Source: CAWFXC01 sp963819735
GTDB taxonomy: Bacteria > Actinomycetota > Acidimicrobiia > IMCC26256 > DASPTH01
Direction: 5' to 3'
DNA: 64,000 bases
NCBI GenBank assembly: GCA_963819735.1
Contig: CAWFXC010000001.1
Location: 1,984,001-2,048,000, forward strand
Shown here: one piece after another, positions 63,920-64,000 of the stretch
How the letters are laid out: every line of letters starts with the position of its first letter
Position numbering within the stretch: the stretch's first letter is position 1
Position numbers and translations under genes: made by a program
The notes under the pieces: model-generated
Told to the model about the DNA's origin: nothing
Database searches by the model: none
What the model saw: the letters and a program-made list of their open reading frames with translations, nothing else

Positions 63920-64000
63920 GTGAAGTCGTACACCGCGGGCAAGCTCGGCTCCTGGCGCCGGCTCGACGAGCTGCGCGTCCTCACGCGTTCGCAGTTCGGG
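63920..64000 (+). CDS. start of a gene continuing past the window
   Basis: From GTG 63920 the frame stays open to the window end and gives a basic N-terminus VKSYTAGKLGSWRRLDELRV. It is too short to recognise. GTG here versus an ATG at 63913 in another frame cannot be decided. Location beside a WbaP-like gene suggests another envelope gene. Confidence 0.3.
   Translation, partial: MKSYTAGKLGSWRRLDELRVLTRSQFG

Noticed and set aside
63619..63984. 121-codon minus-strand open frame
   Set aside because: No ribosome site, no recognisable motif and it overlaps the opposite-strand gene start at 63920.

Overview
The window is a high-GC bacterial chromosome segment, most likely from an Actinomycetota. 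The evidence is a SenX3/RegX3-type phosphate system, a BldD-like regulator, a DUF2342 metalloprotease, a UPF0182 protein, an egtABCD ergothioneine operon, an actinobacterial-style Suf system, GTG starts, and many genes whose -10 box lies only 6-9 nt before the start codon (leaderless transcripts). An uncultured Acidimicrobiia-like lineage is my guess. No rRNA, tRNA, CRISPR array, insertion sequence or prophage block was seen.

Layout. 1-7.6 kb: phosphate regulon (two phoU genes, pstSCAB, sensor kinase and response regulator) with PHO-box-like 11-bp repeats upstream of pstS. 7.6-9.7 kb: arsenic detoxification (arsC, MIP channel, arsI on the minus strand; arsR divergent) with an 18-bp-period repeat operator. 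9.8-16.3 kb: peroxiredoxin, cNMP-domain protein, surE, then a polyphosphate block (ppk, CYTH-CHAD, Nudix, SixA). 16.4-25.4 kb: transporter, dehydrogenase, metalloprotease, SDR-like protein, class V aminotransferase, two-domain AsnC/siroheme-decarboxylase-like protein, an HtrA-like protein lacking its catalytic serine, moaE. 25.4-34.5 kb: MreB-like protein, DUF2510 membrane protein, HEAT-repeat protein, Lon-like PDZ protease, a DivIVA-MuF fusion, UPF0182. 34.5-38.4 kb: sufB-sufD-Rieske-sufC. 38.4-50.8 kb: envelope/exopolysaccharide genes (secreted paralogues, glycosyltransferases, Wzz-like, O-antigen ligase-like, deacetylases, PAP2, L,D-transpeptidase). 51-53.5 kb: sufC2-sufS-sufU. 53.5-57.4 kb: glycosyltransferase, glycogen-debranching-like enzyme, BldD-like regulator. 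57.3-61.7 kb: egtABCD preceded by a 24-codon leader ORF. 62-64 kb: a WbaP-like initiating sugar transferase and the first codons of a further gene.

How it fits together. Pst also imports arsenate, so ars genes next to pst make physiological sense, and ppk/CHAD/PhoU tie phosphate uptake to polyphosphate storage. The two Suf clusters share a near-identical palindromic element, so one Fe-S regulator may control both. The surface genes form an assembly line: WbaP starts the glycan, glycosyltransferases extend it, the Wzz-like and ligase-like proteins set length and attach it, and deacetylases modify it.

Caveat on quality. Many genes carry 1-2 nt frameshifts. They are concentrated in pstSCAB (about 1.0-5.2 kb) and the Wzz-like gene (42.0-43.3 kb), with isolated ones elsewhere. 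Protein conservation continues in the new frame after each shift, so I read most of them as consensus/assembly indels. I annotated the affected genes across their full extent and marked them as disrupted.
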